Positions 15,639 through 23,568 of a stretch of DNA of 64,000 nucleotides are shown one piece after another. The DNA comes from Clostridia bacterium. GTDB taxonomy: Bacteria > Bacillota > Clostridia > Oscillospirales > Butyricicoccaceae. The position numbers and the translations under genes were made by a program. The stretch spans positions 1 to 64,000 of the forward strand of contig JAJPXP010000014.1 in NCBI GenBank assembly GCA_021205365.1. The letters run 5' to 3'. The notes under the pieces were generated by a model, which was not told where the DNA came from, made no database searches, and worked only from the letters and a program-made list of their open reading frames with translations. The number at the start of each line of letters is the position of its first letter. The stretch's first letter is position 1.

Positions 15639-17162
15639 TTATCTTCTATTATTTCTGCGTTTTTGTGCCGTACGCTTTTTTTTGCGGTTAATACGGCGGT
15701 TTCTTCCTGCAATAAAGGAAAGAATCATATACAGCAAAAAGATGATAACAACAATTGCAACAATGGCACGAACTGCAGTCAAACGGAGAAATTTCGCAAT
15801 GCAGTCGAGTGTATACAGGATGGGAGAACGCTGGACTTCGCTCAGCGCAACCAGATCTGCGGTGGCACATTCCATGCCCTGATAAGAATAGGTGACAGTG
15901 CCGAGCTTATCACCCCGTGCAATCGGTGCATCATAACTGTCTTCGGTAGAAATTTCCACATCCAGATCCGAAGTGTCAGCGCCGCTTGGAATCAGAACGG
16001 AAACATCGTCCGAGGTAACCAGCGTCACATGGTCTGTGCCGCGGCCCAGACGAACGGAGCATTCGGTCACGGCGGAACCTGCCTGTGTAGCAGTCCTCAT
16101 ATGGAAATTGTCAAACGCCCACTCAAACAGACGCTTGGTTTCCGTAAAGCTTCCCGCATATTCGCCGGAGCCTGCATTTGCACCCAGAATCACGGAATAA
16201 TATGTATAGCCGCTCTGCTTCGCGTAGGAAACAAGGCAATAGCCTGCCTGGGAGGTATGTCCGGTTTTGATGCCATAGCAGTTATCGTAGTAAATGGAAG
16301 AATAGCTGCTGAGAATCAGGTGGTTTGTGGTATAAATGATGCGTTCGGCATTCATGTTGGTAGCCGGAAGCTTTTTTTGCGCGGTATTGACGATGGTGGT
16401 AAAGGTAGAATTCTGCATTGCCTGCTGTGCGATTAGGTACAAGTCATATGCACAGGTATAATGGTTGTCATCGTGCAGGCCGTTTGGATTGGCGAAATGG
16501 GTGTTGACGCAGCCAAGCTCTTTGGCACGGTCATTCATCATCTGCACAAATTCATCAACAGAACCGCCGGTAACACGTGCCAATGCGTTGGCAGCTTCGT
16601 TGCCGGAAGGGAGAAGCAGGCAGTACAGTAGGTTTTCCACTGTGATCTGTTCACCGACTTTTAAACCAGCGTTGCTGGCGCCGTTGTTGACATCGATAAA
16701 ATCCGACTCCTGCATGGTGACAACATCACTCAGGCTGCACTTTTCCAATACCAGCAGTGCGGTCATGACTTTGGTGGTGGAAGCAGGATATTCTTTTTCC
16801 TTTTCGTTTTCGGCGTGGATGATTTCACCGGTTTCCGCATTGACGAGGATACTTGCCTTGGCATCAATTGTGATTACCGGAGACTTGTCATCGGTTTCCT
16901 CTTCTTCCACAGCAGCGTCATCTGCCTGTGTGTTGTCTGGTTCGGCAGCATCTGCGTCGGTGTTGGCGTCGTTATCTGTATCGGAATCCGTATCCGTCTG
17001 ATTTGTACTGGTCTGGGTGCCGTCCGATGTGGAATCGTCGGTTGTCTGTGTGGTTGTTACAGCAGAATCGTCTGTTTCCGGTTCTGCAAAGGATGGTACT
17101 GCCATTCCAGTCAGCAGTGTAACCGAGAGCAGCAGCGCAGCAAGCTGTCGTTTATATTTCAT
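15639..17162 (-). CDS. dacA: D-alanyl-D-alanine carboxypeptidase (PBP5/DacA type)
   Basis: A 507-residue penicillin-binding protein. All three active-site motifs are present: S128-TTK (PASTTKVMT), S186-GN and K299-TG. It removes the terminal D-Ala from peptidoglycan stem peptides. A signal peptide ends near PSFA, followed by a Thr/Asp/Gln-rich low-complexity linker (about 28-95). The C-terminus is not the usual amphipathic anchor but a real membrane helix (VRAIVAIVVIIFLLYMILSF) with a strongly basic cytosolic tail. The ATG at 17162 gives the complete signal peptide and overlaps the preceding gene by 11 bases. Confidence 0.9.
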   Translation of the reverse strand: MKYKRQLAALLLSVTLLTGMAVPSFAEPETDDSAVTTTQTTDDSTSDGTQTSTNQTDTDSDTDNDANTDADAAEPDNTQADDAAVEEEETDDKSPVITIDAKASILVNAETGEIIHAENEKEKEYPASTTKVMTALLVLEKCSLSDVVTMQESDFIDVNNGASNAGLKVGEQITVENLLYCLLLPSGNEAANALARVTGGSVDEFVQMMNDRAKELGCVNTHFANPNGLHDDNHYTCAYDLYLIAQQAMQNSTFTTIVNTAQKKLPATNMNAERIIYTTNHLILSSYSSIYYDNCYGIKTGHTSQAGYCLVSYAKQSGYTYYSVILGANAGSGEYAGSFTETKRLFEWAFDNFHMRTATQAGSAVTECSVRLGRGTDHVTLVTSDDVSVLIPSGADTSDLDVEISTEDSYDAPIARGDKLGTVTYSYQGMECATADLVALSEVQRSPILYTLDCIAKFLRLTAVRAIVAIVVIIFLLYMILSFIAGRNRRINRKKKRTAQKRRNNRR

Positions 17163-17622
17163 CACTGGATTCCTCCTGTGTTTCTTCCTGATTTTTTTCC
17201 TGTATTTCCGGTTCCTGTTTTTCTTCTGTGGTGTCAGAAACGGGTTCATCCTGCTTTGCGGGAATATCGTCTTCATCATCCTCCCACAGGTCGGCAAACT
17301 GACTCAGGTCATCGGAAATCAAAGGCTTGAGTGAAACAGAGGCTGTTTTTTCTTCTGCAGCCGGAGCAGCGGACTCATCTGTTTCTTTTTCTTCAAAGAA
17401 GAAATCTGCATCTGTAAAGCGTCCCCGGATACGGGCTGGCTTTGGCGGCCTGCGGCGCAGGGCATCATATTCGAATCTGCGGCAGCTGCCTGCCATAGCG
17501 ACAATGCCGCGGTAAGTGCAGACACCCTGATATTCATTGTCAGGCTTGCAGTGTGCACAGTACGCGCAGTGCGGCTCGATGGATTCATTATATAAGCAGT
17601 TCCTTCGGAACAAATTGAACAT
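17152..17622 (-). CDS. Cys-cluster protein of unknown function
   Basis: A 156-residue soluble protein. The N-terminal 60 residues hold a Cys/His cluster, CLYNESIEPHCAYCAHC followed by VCTYRG and SCRRFEYDA, that looks like a small metal-binding (zinc or Fe-S) module. The rest is low-complexity and very acidic, rich in Glu, Asp and Gln. I recognise no named family. The ATG at 17622 follows AAGGAGA. Its end overlaps the dacA start, so the two are translationally coupled, which suggests work linked to the wall or sporulation, but that is only context. Confidence 0.6.
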   Translation of the reverse strand: MFNLFRRNCLYNESIEPHCAYCAHCKPDNEYQGVCTYRGIVAMAGSCRRFEYDALRRRPPKPARIRGRFTDADFFFEEKETDESAAPAAEEKTASVSLKPLISDDLSQFADLWEDDEDDIPAKQDEPVSDTTEEKQEPEIQEKNQEETQEESSDEI

Positions 17623-17760
17623 AGAAAATCTCCTTCTCATACAAGGCGCTGTTTCAATATTATAGCGCAGATTGCATTCCGTTTCCAGATGTATAAGATG
17701 AAAATATTACTGAAAATCTGATTTCCTTATGCCAAATTCCTGTCGGGATGGAGCATTCAA

Positions 17761-18729
17761 TTAAAATAACTGAAAATGGAATAAAATGCCGCACAGCAGG
17801 GCGGAGATACAGGCATGGACACATTTTCCGCGGATACAGCGGGAAAAGGAAAGACCTTCTGTGGCGGCGGCAGTCTGGAACAGGACAGAAAGTCCGCCGA
17901 ATGCACAGAGAAAGGATGCTGCTGTCATTCTGGCAGAGATGAAACCAGCGTATTCCGTCAATCCGGCAAGACCCTGTGTCAGTTCCATACAGCCGGTAAA
18001 AAGGCTTTCTGTGCCGGAGAATGACAATCCGGAGACAGACAGCAGTGGTGCCGCAGCGGTGCAGGCCGCAGATAAAATTCCGGTCAGCCGCAGCAGACAT
18101 AGGATAACAGAGAAGAACAGGATAAAGGCAGAAATCATCAGGCAGGAACGCCCGGCAGAAATCACGGACTGTGTCACCAAACGGCAGAAGGGCAGTTCTT
18201 CCGGCAGCTTGTGGGATGATATGGATACCGGAAGTTCTTTTGGACGCAGAAAAAAGGCGGTCAGCAAAGCCGAGAGGATGTGAATGATATACAGAAATAT
18301 TCCCAATTGCAAGGAATGAAATAAACCGCAACCGCACATGCCGATGAGAAAAGCAGGTCCGGTATTGTTGCATACAGAAGCCAGTGCTTCCGCTTCATCT
18401 TTCGTGCACAGATTGCGGTGCCACAGCTCTGCCGCCATGCGCGCTCCGGCGGGATATCCTCCCAGAAAGCCGAGGAATAACGCTGCGGCACCACAACCGG
18501 GCAGGTGAAAGCAATGGCGCATCAAGGGGGAAAACAGGTTCCCGAGAGATTGTGCCAGTCCACAGGAAACAGCAAGGGAGCTGGCCGCAAAAAATGGAAA
18601 CAGTGATGGGATGGCAGAGGTCAGGCATAGCTGCAATGCTGTACGGACAGCCTGTGCGCAGTCGGACGAATACCGGCACAGCAGGATGAGAAACAACAGG
18701 CTTCCAAGGCAGGCACACCACTTTTTCAT
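17761..18729 (-). CDS. ylbJ: sporulation integral membrane protein, YlbJ-like
   Basis: A 322-residue membrane protein with about eight hydrophobic segments. Residues AIPSLFPFFAASSL and FLGGYPAGARMAAELW are the repeated nucleoside-recognition (Gate)-type pattern found in YlbJ and SpoVV-like proteins, which transport small molecules such as dipicolinic acid into the forespore. In Bacillus, YlbJ is made in the mother cell under sigma-E. The start chosen is the ATG at 18729, seven bases after GGAGGG; an in-frame ATG at 18744 lacks a site. It is divergent from the yqfC-yqfD pair, also of the sporulation class. Confidence 0.7.
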   Translation of the reverse strand: MKKWCACLGSLLFLILLCRYSSDCAQAVRTALQLCLTSAIPSLFPFFAASSLAVSCGLAQSLGNLFSPLMRHCFHLPGCGAAALFLGFLGGYPAGARMAAELWHRNLCTKDEAEALASVCNNTGPAFLIGMCGCGLFHSLQLGIFLYIIHILSALLTAFFLRPKELPVSISSHKLPEELPFCRLVTQSVISAGRSCLMISAFILFFSVILCLLRLTGILSAACTAAAPLLSVSGLSFSGTESLFTGCMELTQGLAGLTEYAGFISARMTAASFLCAFGGLSVLFQTAAATEGLSFSRCIRGKCVHACISALLCGILFHFQLF

Positions 18730-18770
18730 AAAAAATCCCTCCATTTCGCTGTTTCATCCTATCGGAAAAA

Positions 18771-18800
18771 GGCAAGAATCATACCTGCGCCGCATACAAA
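18771..18800 (+). promoter_or_regulatory. possible sigma-E promoter of yqfC-yqfD
   Basis: GGCAAGAA (18771-18778), a 14-base spacer and CATACAAA (18793-18800) match 6/8 and 7/8 positions of the Bacillus sigma-E consensus, ahead of genes whose relatives are sigma-E dependent. Confidence 0.45.
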
Positions 18801-18825
18801 TTCTTAGGGAAGGGAGGAAGTGTTT

Positions 18826-19068
18826 GTGGAACAGAATTTTCCTGCCTGCCTGGGCGGTACATCTATACAGATGGATGGCAACCGGAGTATTGTCATGACC
18901 GGACGCTGCGCTATCCTGTTATATAGCAAGGAAGAAATGCGGGTCCGATGCGGAAAGCTGATTGTGCGTGTCACAGGGGATGGCCTGGAGCTGCGCACGC
19001 TGGATGAGGATGAATTATCCATTGCAGGGCTGATTGCAGAGGTTGGGTTCCTGACGGGAGAGGGGTAA
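18826..19068 (+). CDS. yqfC: sporulation protein YqfC family
   Basis: An 80-residue protein with the YqfC pattern: a run such as NRSIVMTGRCAILLYSKEEM, then RVRCGKLIVRVTGDGLELR and a hydrophobic-acidic end (IAGLIAEVGF). Function is unknown; in Bacillus it is made in the mother cell. Two GTG codons compete: 18820 is too close to GGGAGG (18812-18817), whereas 18826 is spaced well, so the latter is used. It ends five bases before yqfD. Confidence 0.8.
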   Translation: MEQNFPACLGGTSIQMDGNRSIVMTGRCAILLYSKEEMRVRCGKLIVRVTGDGLELRTLDEDELSIAGLIAEVGFLTGEG

Positions 19069-19072
19069 GCTT

Positions 19073-20308
19073 GTGGTTGCAGGTTGGATTCGGCTGGCTG
19101 GCGGGATGCTGGCAATCCGTGTGCGCGGCGCAGAATTGGAACGGTTTTTGAACCTGTGTGCACGGGAGCATATCACCCTGCGGAAGCCGGAACGGACAGA
19201 TATTGATGAAATGCGGGCAGTGATATCCCTGAAGGACTTTTACCGTCTGGCACAGGTCAAAAAACGGACACGGTGCCGGGTGCACATCATGCAGCGCCGG
19301 GGATTTCCGTTCCTTTTTCAAAAGCTCCGAAGGAGATATGCCCTGTGGGCAGGCTTGCTGCTGATGTGCTTTGCCTGCTATGAATTGTCCACACGTATCT
19401 GGCTGATTGATACCAATTTTGAACAGGGCGTAGACGCATATGCCGTGATGCAGGAGTTGGAACAGCTTAACATCGGAATCGGGACAAAAAGTGCGCAGAT
19501 TGATGCCAAGGCAGTCAAGCTGCACATGATGACGGAGCTGGATGAATTAAAATATTTTTCCGTTAATGTAGATGGCAACACCATGGAGATCCAGGCGGCA
19601 GCGATTACAGAACCGCCGGAAAATGAAACGCCGAACGGAATCCATGATGTTGTGGCATTGAAGGACGGTATTATAGAAAAGATGTCCGTCCATAGAGGGA
19701 CAGAACAGTGCAGCATCGGAGATGCCGTCATACAGGGACAAATCCTGGTGGATGCGCTGGTAGAAAAACAGGGTCAACTGGATGAAACCCGGCTTGAGGA
19801 TGCCAATGCAGATATCTGGGCATCTACCCGGTACTATACAACCCGGAAAATCGCATTAGAAGCTGACAAAAAATACAAAAATGGAAAGGTCAAACGGCGA
19901 TATGCCGTGTGTTTTGGAAAAACCCGGATAAATTTGTTTTTCAACAGTAGTCTAACAGAGGGGAATTGTGATAGAATAATAACGACTGAGGAAATCAGGT
20001 TGAATGATTATCTGGTGCTTCCGGTTTCCCTGTGCTGTGAGACGATCCTGCCCTATACAACAAAAGCAGTTCTGCATGATGCCGAAGAACTGCAGGCAAA
20101 GCTGGAATATGGGGCAAAACGTTCTGTGGAGCAGCAGATCGGTGAAGGGAATATCCCCTCTATGGACGCAGACCTGAGACCAGAGCAGGATGCAGCGGTT
20201 TTACGTTCCGTGATCTGGTGCTATGAGCAGATCGCAGAACGTGTGGAGGATGGCAGAACGGAAGCAGACCTTCCACAGGATACGGAAGAACCCCAGGAAG
20301 AGCAATAA
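19073..20308 (+). CDS. yqfD: sporulation protein YqfD
   Basis: A 411-residue protein with an N-terminal soluble domain (about 1-88), one membrane helix (ALWAGLLLMCFACYELSTRIW, about 90-108) and a large outer domain. The start of this outer part, with ELEQLNIGIGTKSAQIDAK, matches the YqfD family, whose members are needed for normal spore formation in some clostridia. The GTG at 19073 follows GGGAGAGGGG. The last 60 residues are acidic and low in complexity. It is part of the yqfC-yqfD-phoH-ybeY-era-recO run. Confidence 0.85.
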   Translation: MVAGWIRLAGGMLAIRVRGAELERFLNLCAREHITLRKPERTDIDEMRAVISLKDFYRLAQVKKRTRCRVHIMQRRGFPFLFQKLRRRYALWAGLLLMCFACYELSTRIWLIDTNFEQGVDAYAVMQELEQLNIGIGTKSAQIDAKAVKLHMMTELDELKYFSVNVDGNTMEIQAAAITEPPENETPNGIHDVVALKDGIIEKMSVHRGTEQCSIGDAVIQGQILVDALVEKQGQLDETRLEDANADIWASTRYYTTRKIALEADKKYKNGKVKRRYAVCFGKTRINLFFNSSLTEGNCDRIITTEEIRLNDYLVLPVSLCCETILPYTTKAVLHDAEELQAKLEYGAKRSVEQQIGEGNIPSMDADLRPEQDAAVLRSVIWCYEQIAERVEDGRTEADLPQDTEEPQEEQ

Positions 20309-20331
20309 ATATGAGGAGAGCGAAAAACAAT

Positions 20332-21342
20332 ATGGCAGAAATGACCATGCACATTGATTCGATAGACCTGATCATGGGCATCTTTGGTGCATTTGATGAA
20401 AATATGAAGGTGCTGGAAAAAGCGCTGGATGTCACAGTGCTCAGCCGGGAAACCGAGCTGAAGGTAACGGGCACAGAACCGGAAAATGTAGAGCTTGCCA
20501 TGAAGACGATTCAATCGCTGATGCAGCTGTCAGAGCGCGGCGAGAGCATCGGCACACAGACTGTACAGTATGTATTGGGGCTGGTGAAGGACGGACGGCA
20601 GAACCAGGTGGCCGAGATCGGCAAGGATGTTGTATGCATCACAGCAAAGGGCAAGCCGATTAAGGCAAAGACACTGGGACAGAAGCGGTATATGGATGCC
20701 ATGCGCACCCATACGGTTACCATCGGTATTGGTCCGGCAGGTACCGGCAAGACCTATCTTGCCGTAGCTGCTGCTGTGGCAGCGTTCCGTGATAAGCAGA
20801 TCAGCCGGATTATCCTGACACGTCCGGCGGTGGAAGCAGGTGAGAAGCTCGGCTTTCTTCCGGGTGACCTGCAGAGCAAGGTTGACCCGTATCTGCGTCC
20901 GTTGTATGATGGCTTGTTTGATATGATGGGGGCAGAGACCTTTAACAAATTGCTGGAACGGGGCAGTATTGAAGTTGCACCGCTGGCGTATATGCGCGGA
21001 CGCACATTGGATGATTCCTTCATCATTCTGGATGAAGCACAGAATACCACACCGGAGCAGATGAAAATGTTCCTGACCCGTATCGGTTTTGGCTCCAAGG
21101 CAGTTGTCACCGGCGATATCACCCAGATTGACCTGCCGGGTGACCGGGTCAGCGGCTTGAAGGAAGCTGTCCGCGTATTGAAAAATGTAGAGGACATCGC
21201 CCAGTGCCAGCTGACTGACCGTGATGTTGTACGGCATGAGCTGGTACAGCGCATTGTCCGTGCATATGAGAAGTATGAACAGCAGAAAGCGATGAAAGCA
21301 AAGGAGAACGCTGCCAAGCGCCGTCCTCCTGTGAGAAAGTGA
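20332..21342 (+). CDS. phoH: PhoH family ATPase
   Basis: A 336-residue protein with an N-terminal KH-like domain (about 1-95) and a C-terminal P-loop ATPase: Walker A GPAGTGKTYLA, and DDSFIILDEAQNTTPEQMK as Walker B with DEAQ. PhoH-like proteins interact with RNA and commonly sit beside ybeY, with which they act in ribosome and RNA quality control. An in-frame ATG at 20311 is a possible alternative start; neither site is strong (AGGAG at 20314-20318). It is 11 bases from ybeY. Confidence 0.9.
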   Translation: MAEMTMHIDSIDLIMGIFGAFDENMKVLEKALDVTVLSRETELKVTGTEPENVELAMKTIQSLMQLSERGESIGTQTVQYVLGLVKDGRQNQVAEIGKDVVCITAKGKPIKAKTLGQKRYMDAMRTHTVTIGIGPAGTGKTYLAVAAAVAAFRDKQISRIILTRPAVEAGEKLGFLPGDLQSKVDPYLRPLYDGLFDMMGAETFNKLLERGSIEVAPLAYMRGRTLDDSFIILDEAQNTTPEQMKMFLTRIGFGSKAVVTGDITQIDLPGDRVSGLKEAVRVLKNVEDIAQCQLTDRDVVRHELVQRIVRAYEKYEQQKAMKAKENAAKRRPPVRK

Positions 21343-21353
21343 GGAAACAGGAC

Positions 21354-21860
21354 ATGGAACATCGTATCCGCATTACACCGGAGGCAGAGGTTGCCGATCT
21401 CGAAGCTGTCTCGGCGCTGATTACCCGTTGTGCTGCCGCTGCACTGAAAGCTGAGGGAGCGCCGGAGGGCTGTTTTGTCGATGTTACGATTGTAGATGGG
21501 GAAACCATACGGGAAATCAATCGGGAAAACCGGGATAAGGATGCCGTAACAGATGTCCTGTCCTTTCCAATGCTGGAGTTTTATAACGGTGAATGGCCGG
21601 AGGATGTGGACATGGAGCGCAATCCGGAGGATGATTCCCTATTCCTCGGTGACATGATTCTGAATTATGACCGCGCTGTGGAGCAGGCGGAGGAATATGG
21701 ACATTCTGTGGAACGCGAGTGCGGCTTTCTGACGGTGCATTCCATGATGCATCTGCTGGGCTATGACCATGAGCGCAGCGAAGAGGAACGACAGCTGCAG
21801 CGGAAGCAGGAAGAAGCTGTCCTGTCTGCGCTGGGGCTGACCCGTGCAGAAGAAGAATAA
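21354..21860 (+). CDS. ybeY: endoribonuclease YbeY
   Basis: A 168-residue metalloprotein with the zinc-binding motif HSMMHLLGYDHE (the family form is HGxLHLxGYDH). YbeY takes part in 16S rRNA 3'-end maturation and late ribosome quality control. The ATG at 21354 follows GAGGAA (21341-21346); a GTG five codons upstream is less well spaced. The N-terminal half includes DKDAVTDVLSFP, also typical. Confidence 0.92.
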   Translation: MEHRIRITPEAEVADLEAVSALITRCAAAALKAEGAPEGCFVDVTIVDGETIREINRENRDKDAVTDVLSFPMLEFYNGEWPEDVDMERNPEDDSLFLGDMILNYDRAVEQAEEYGHSVERECGFLTVHSMMHLLGYDHERSEEERQLQRKQEEAVLSALGLTRAEEE

Positions 21861-21887
21861 GATTGTGATAAAGCAGGAGAACGATAC

Positions 21888-22781
21888 ATGAGTGTAAAAA
21901 AGAGCGCGATTATTTCCATTGTGGGTAAGCCGAATGTGGGTAAATCCACGCTGCTGAACCAGCTGGTGGGCACAAAGATTGCCATTGTATCCAATAAACC
22001 GCAGACGACCCGTACCCGTATTACCGGCGTCGTGACAAAAGGCGACTGCCAGTATGTCTTTCAGGACACGCCGGGACTGCATAAACCGCGTTCCCGTCTG
22101 GGCGATTACATGGTAAAAGTGGTCAATGACACGGTGACAGATGTGGATATTGCTGCACTGGTTGTCGATCCGGTACCGCACATTGGCCCTGCAGAGCAGG
22201 AGCTGATAGACCGTATGAAGCAGTACCATATGCCGTCTGTGCTGGTAATCAATAAAATTGATACCGTGAAGAATGAAGATCTGCTGGCCGTGATTGCCGC
22301 TTATTCCCAGGCACAGGAATGGGACGCAGTTGTCCCGGTATCGGCCAAAACAGGGGAAAACTGTGATATCCTGTTTGAGGAATTTGAAAAGTTTGCCATT
22401 GAAGGGCCGCAGCTGTTTCCGGATGATATGCTGTGTGACCAGCCGGAACGCCAGCTGGTGGCAGAGATTGTCCGTGAGAAAATGCTGTTGAATCTTGACC
22501 GTGAAGTACCGCATGGCACCGCTGTGGCAGTCGAGCAGATGCACGAGCGGGAGGACGGCCTGATGGAAATTGCCGCAACCATTTATTGTGAAAAGAAAAG
22601 CCACAAGGGCATTATCATCGGCAAAAATGGCAGTATGCTCAAGCAGATTGGTGCGCAGGCGCGTGCAGATATCGAGGAGCTGCTGGATACCCGCGTTTAC
22701 CTGCAGCTCTGGGTCAAGGTCAAGGAGGGCTGGCGCAACAACCAGTACCAGATGCGTAACTTTGGTTACGAAAACGAGTAA
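21888..22781 (+). CDS. era: GTPase Era
   Basis: A 297-residue protein with a GTPase domain and a KH domain. G1 is GKPNVGKST, G3 is DTPGLH, and G4 is NKID; the C-terminal KH region holds GIIIGKNGSMLKQIG. Era binds the 3' end of 16S rRNA and couples 30S assembly to growth. The start has AGGAGAA upstream. Its place between ybeY and recO is the standard Firmicute order, although the cdd and dgkA genes often found before era are absent here. Confidence 0.95.
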   Translation: MSVKKSAIISIVGKPNVGKSTLLNQLVGTKIAIVSNKPQTTRTRITGVVTKGDCQYVFQDTPGLHKPRSRLGDYMVKVVNDTVTDVDIAALVVDPVPHIGPAEQELIDRMKQYHMPSVLVINKIDTVKNEDLLAVIAAYSQAQEWDAVVPVSAKTGENCDILFEEFEKFAIEGPQLFPDDMLCDQPERQLVAEIVREKMLLNLDREVPHGTAVAVEQMHEREDGLMEIAATIYCEKKSHKGIIIGKNGSMLKQIGAQARADIEELLDTRVYLQLWVKVKEGWRNNQYQMRNFGYENE

Positions 22782-22801
22782 CAAACAGAAGGGAAACAGG
22801 T

Positions 22802-23557
22802 ATGGCGCAGCATGTCACGGTAAAGGGGCTTGTCATCCGGGAAACGGATTTTGGAGACAGCGACCGGTATATTACAGTTCTGACTGCGGAGCTGGGAAAA
22901 ATTGAAGTGCTGTGCCGTGGCATACGGCGCAAAAAAGGGCGGCTTGCCAATGCAGTGGCACTGTTCTGCTACAGTGAATTTACCCTGTTTTCCGGCAGGC
23001 GGTATACGCTGAACGATGCGGAAATTGAAACGCAGTTTTGGGGCATTACTGGAAATATCGAGCATTATGCGTTGTGCTGCTATTTTGCCGAGCTGGTGAA
23101 TCTGGCAACGGAAGAGGAGCAGAAAGTGGACGACCTTCTGCCCATGTTCCTTCGGGCGCTGTACGCACTGGACAGGCAGAAACGGCAGATACAGGTGGTC
23201 AAAGCAGCCTTTGAACTGCGCCTTGCAGCGGCTTTGGGCTATTTGCCAGAGCTGCATAGCTGTGCTGTTTGCGGGGAGACGGAATGTGATACATGGTCTT
23301 TCCTGCTGGAAAACGGTGCACTGGTATGTCAGGGATGCCGCAAACGTGTGGGAGGAACCTATTTTGATGTACCGCAGGGTGTGCTGGATGCCATGCGTTA
23401 TATTCTTTCCTGCCCGGGAAAAAAGCTGTTTGCTTTTGCAGTCAATACGCAGACAGCACAGCAGCTGGGGGCTGTTTGTGAACGGTATCTGTTATACCAT
23501 CTGGATATCCACTGCAAAACACTGGATTTTTATCATTCTCTTTTTCAAATGGAGTAA
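22802..23557 (+). CDS. recO: DNA repair protein RecO
   Basis: A 251-residue protein with an N-terminal OB-fold domain (VKGLVIRETDFGDSDRYI) and a C-terminal helical part containing a four-Cys zinc site: CAVCGETEC and CQGC. RecO helps load RecA on gapped DNA with RecR. It starts 20 bases after era, with AGGGAAACAGGT ahead, and is followed 11 bases later by mutS2, which probably shares the transcript. Confidence 0.92.
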   Translation: MAQHVTVKGLVIRETDFGDSDRYITVLTAELGKIEVLCRGIRRKKGRLANAVALFCYSEFTLFSGRRYTLNDAEIETQFWGITGNIEHYALCCYFAELVNLATEEEQKVDDLLPMFLRALYALDRQKRQIQVVKAAFELRLAAALGYLPELHSCAVCGETECDTWSFLLENGALVCQGCRKRVGGTYFDVPQGVLDAMRYILSCPGKKLFAFAVNTQTAQQLGAVCERYLLYHLDIHCKTLDFYHSLFQME

Positions 23558-23568
23558 TATAATCGATC

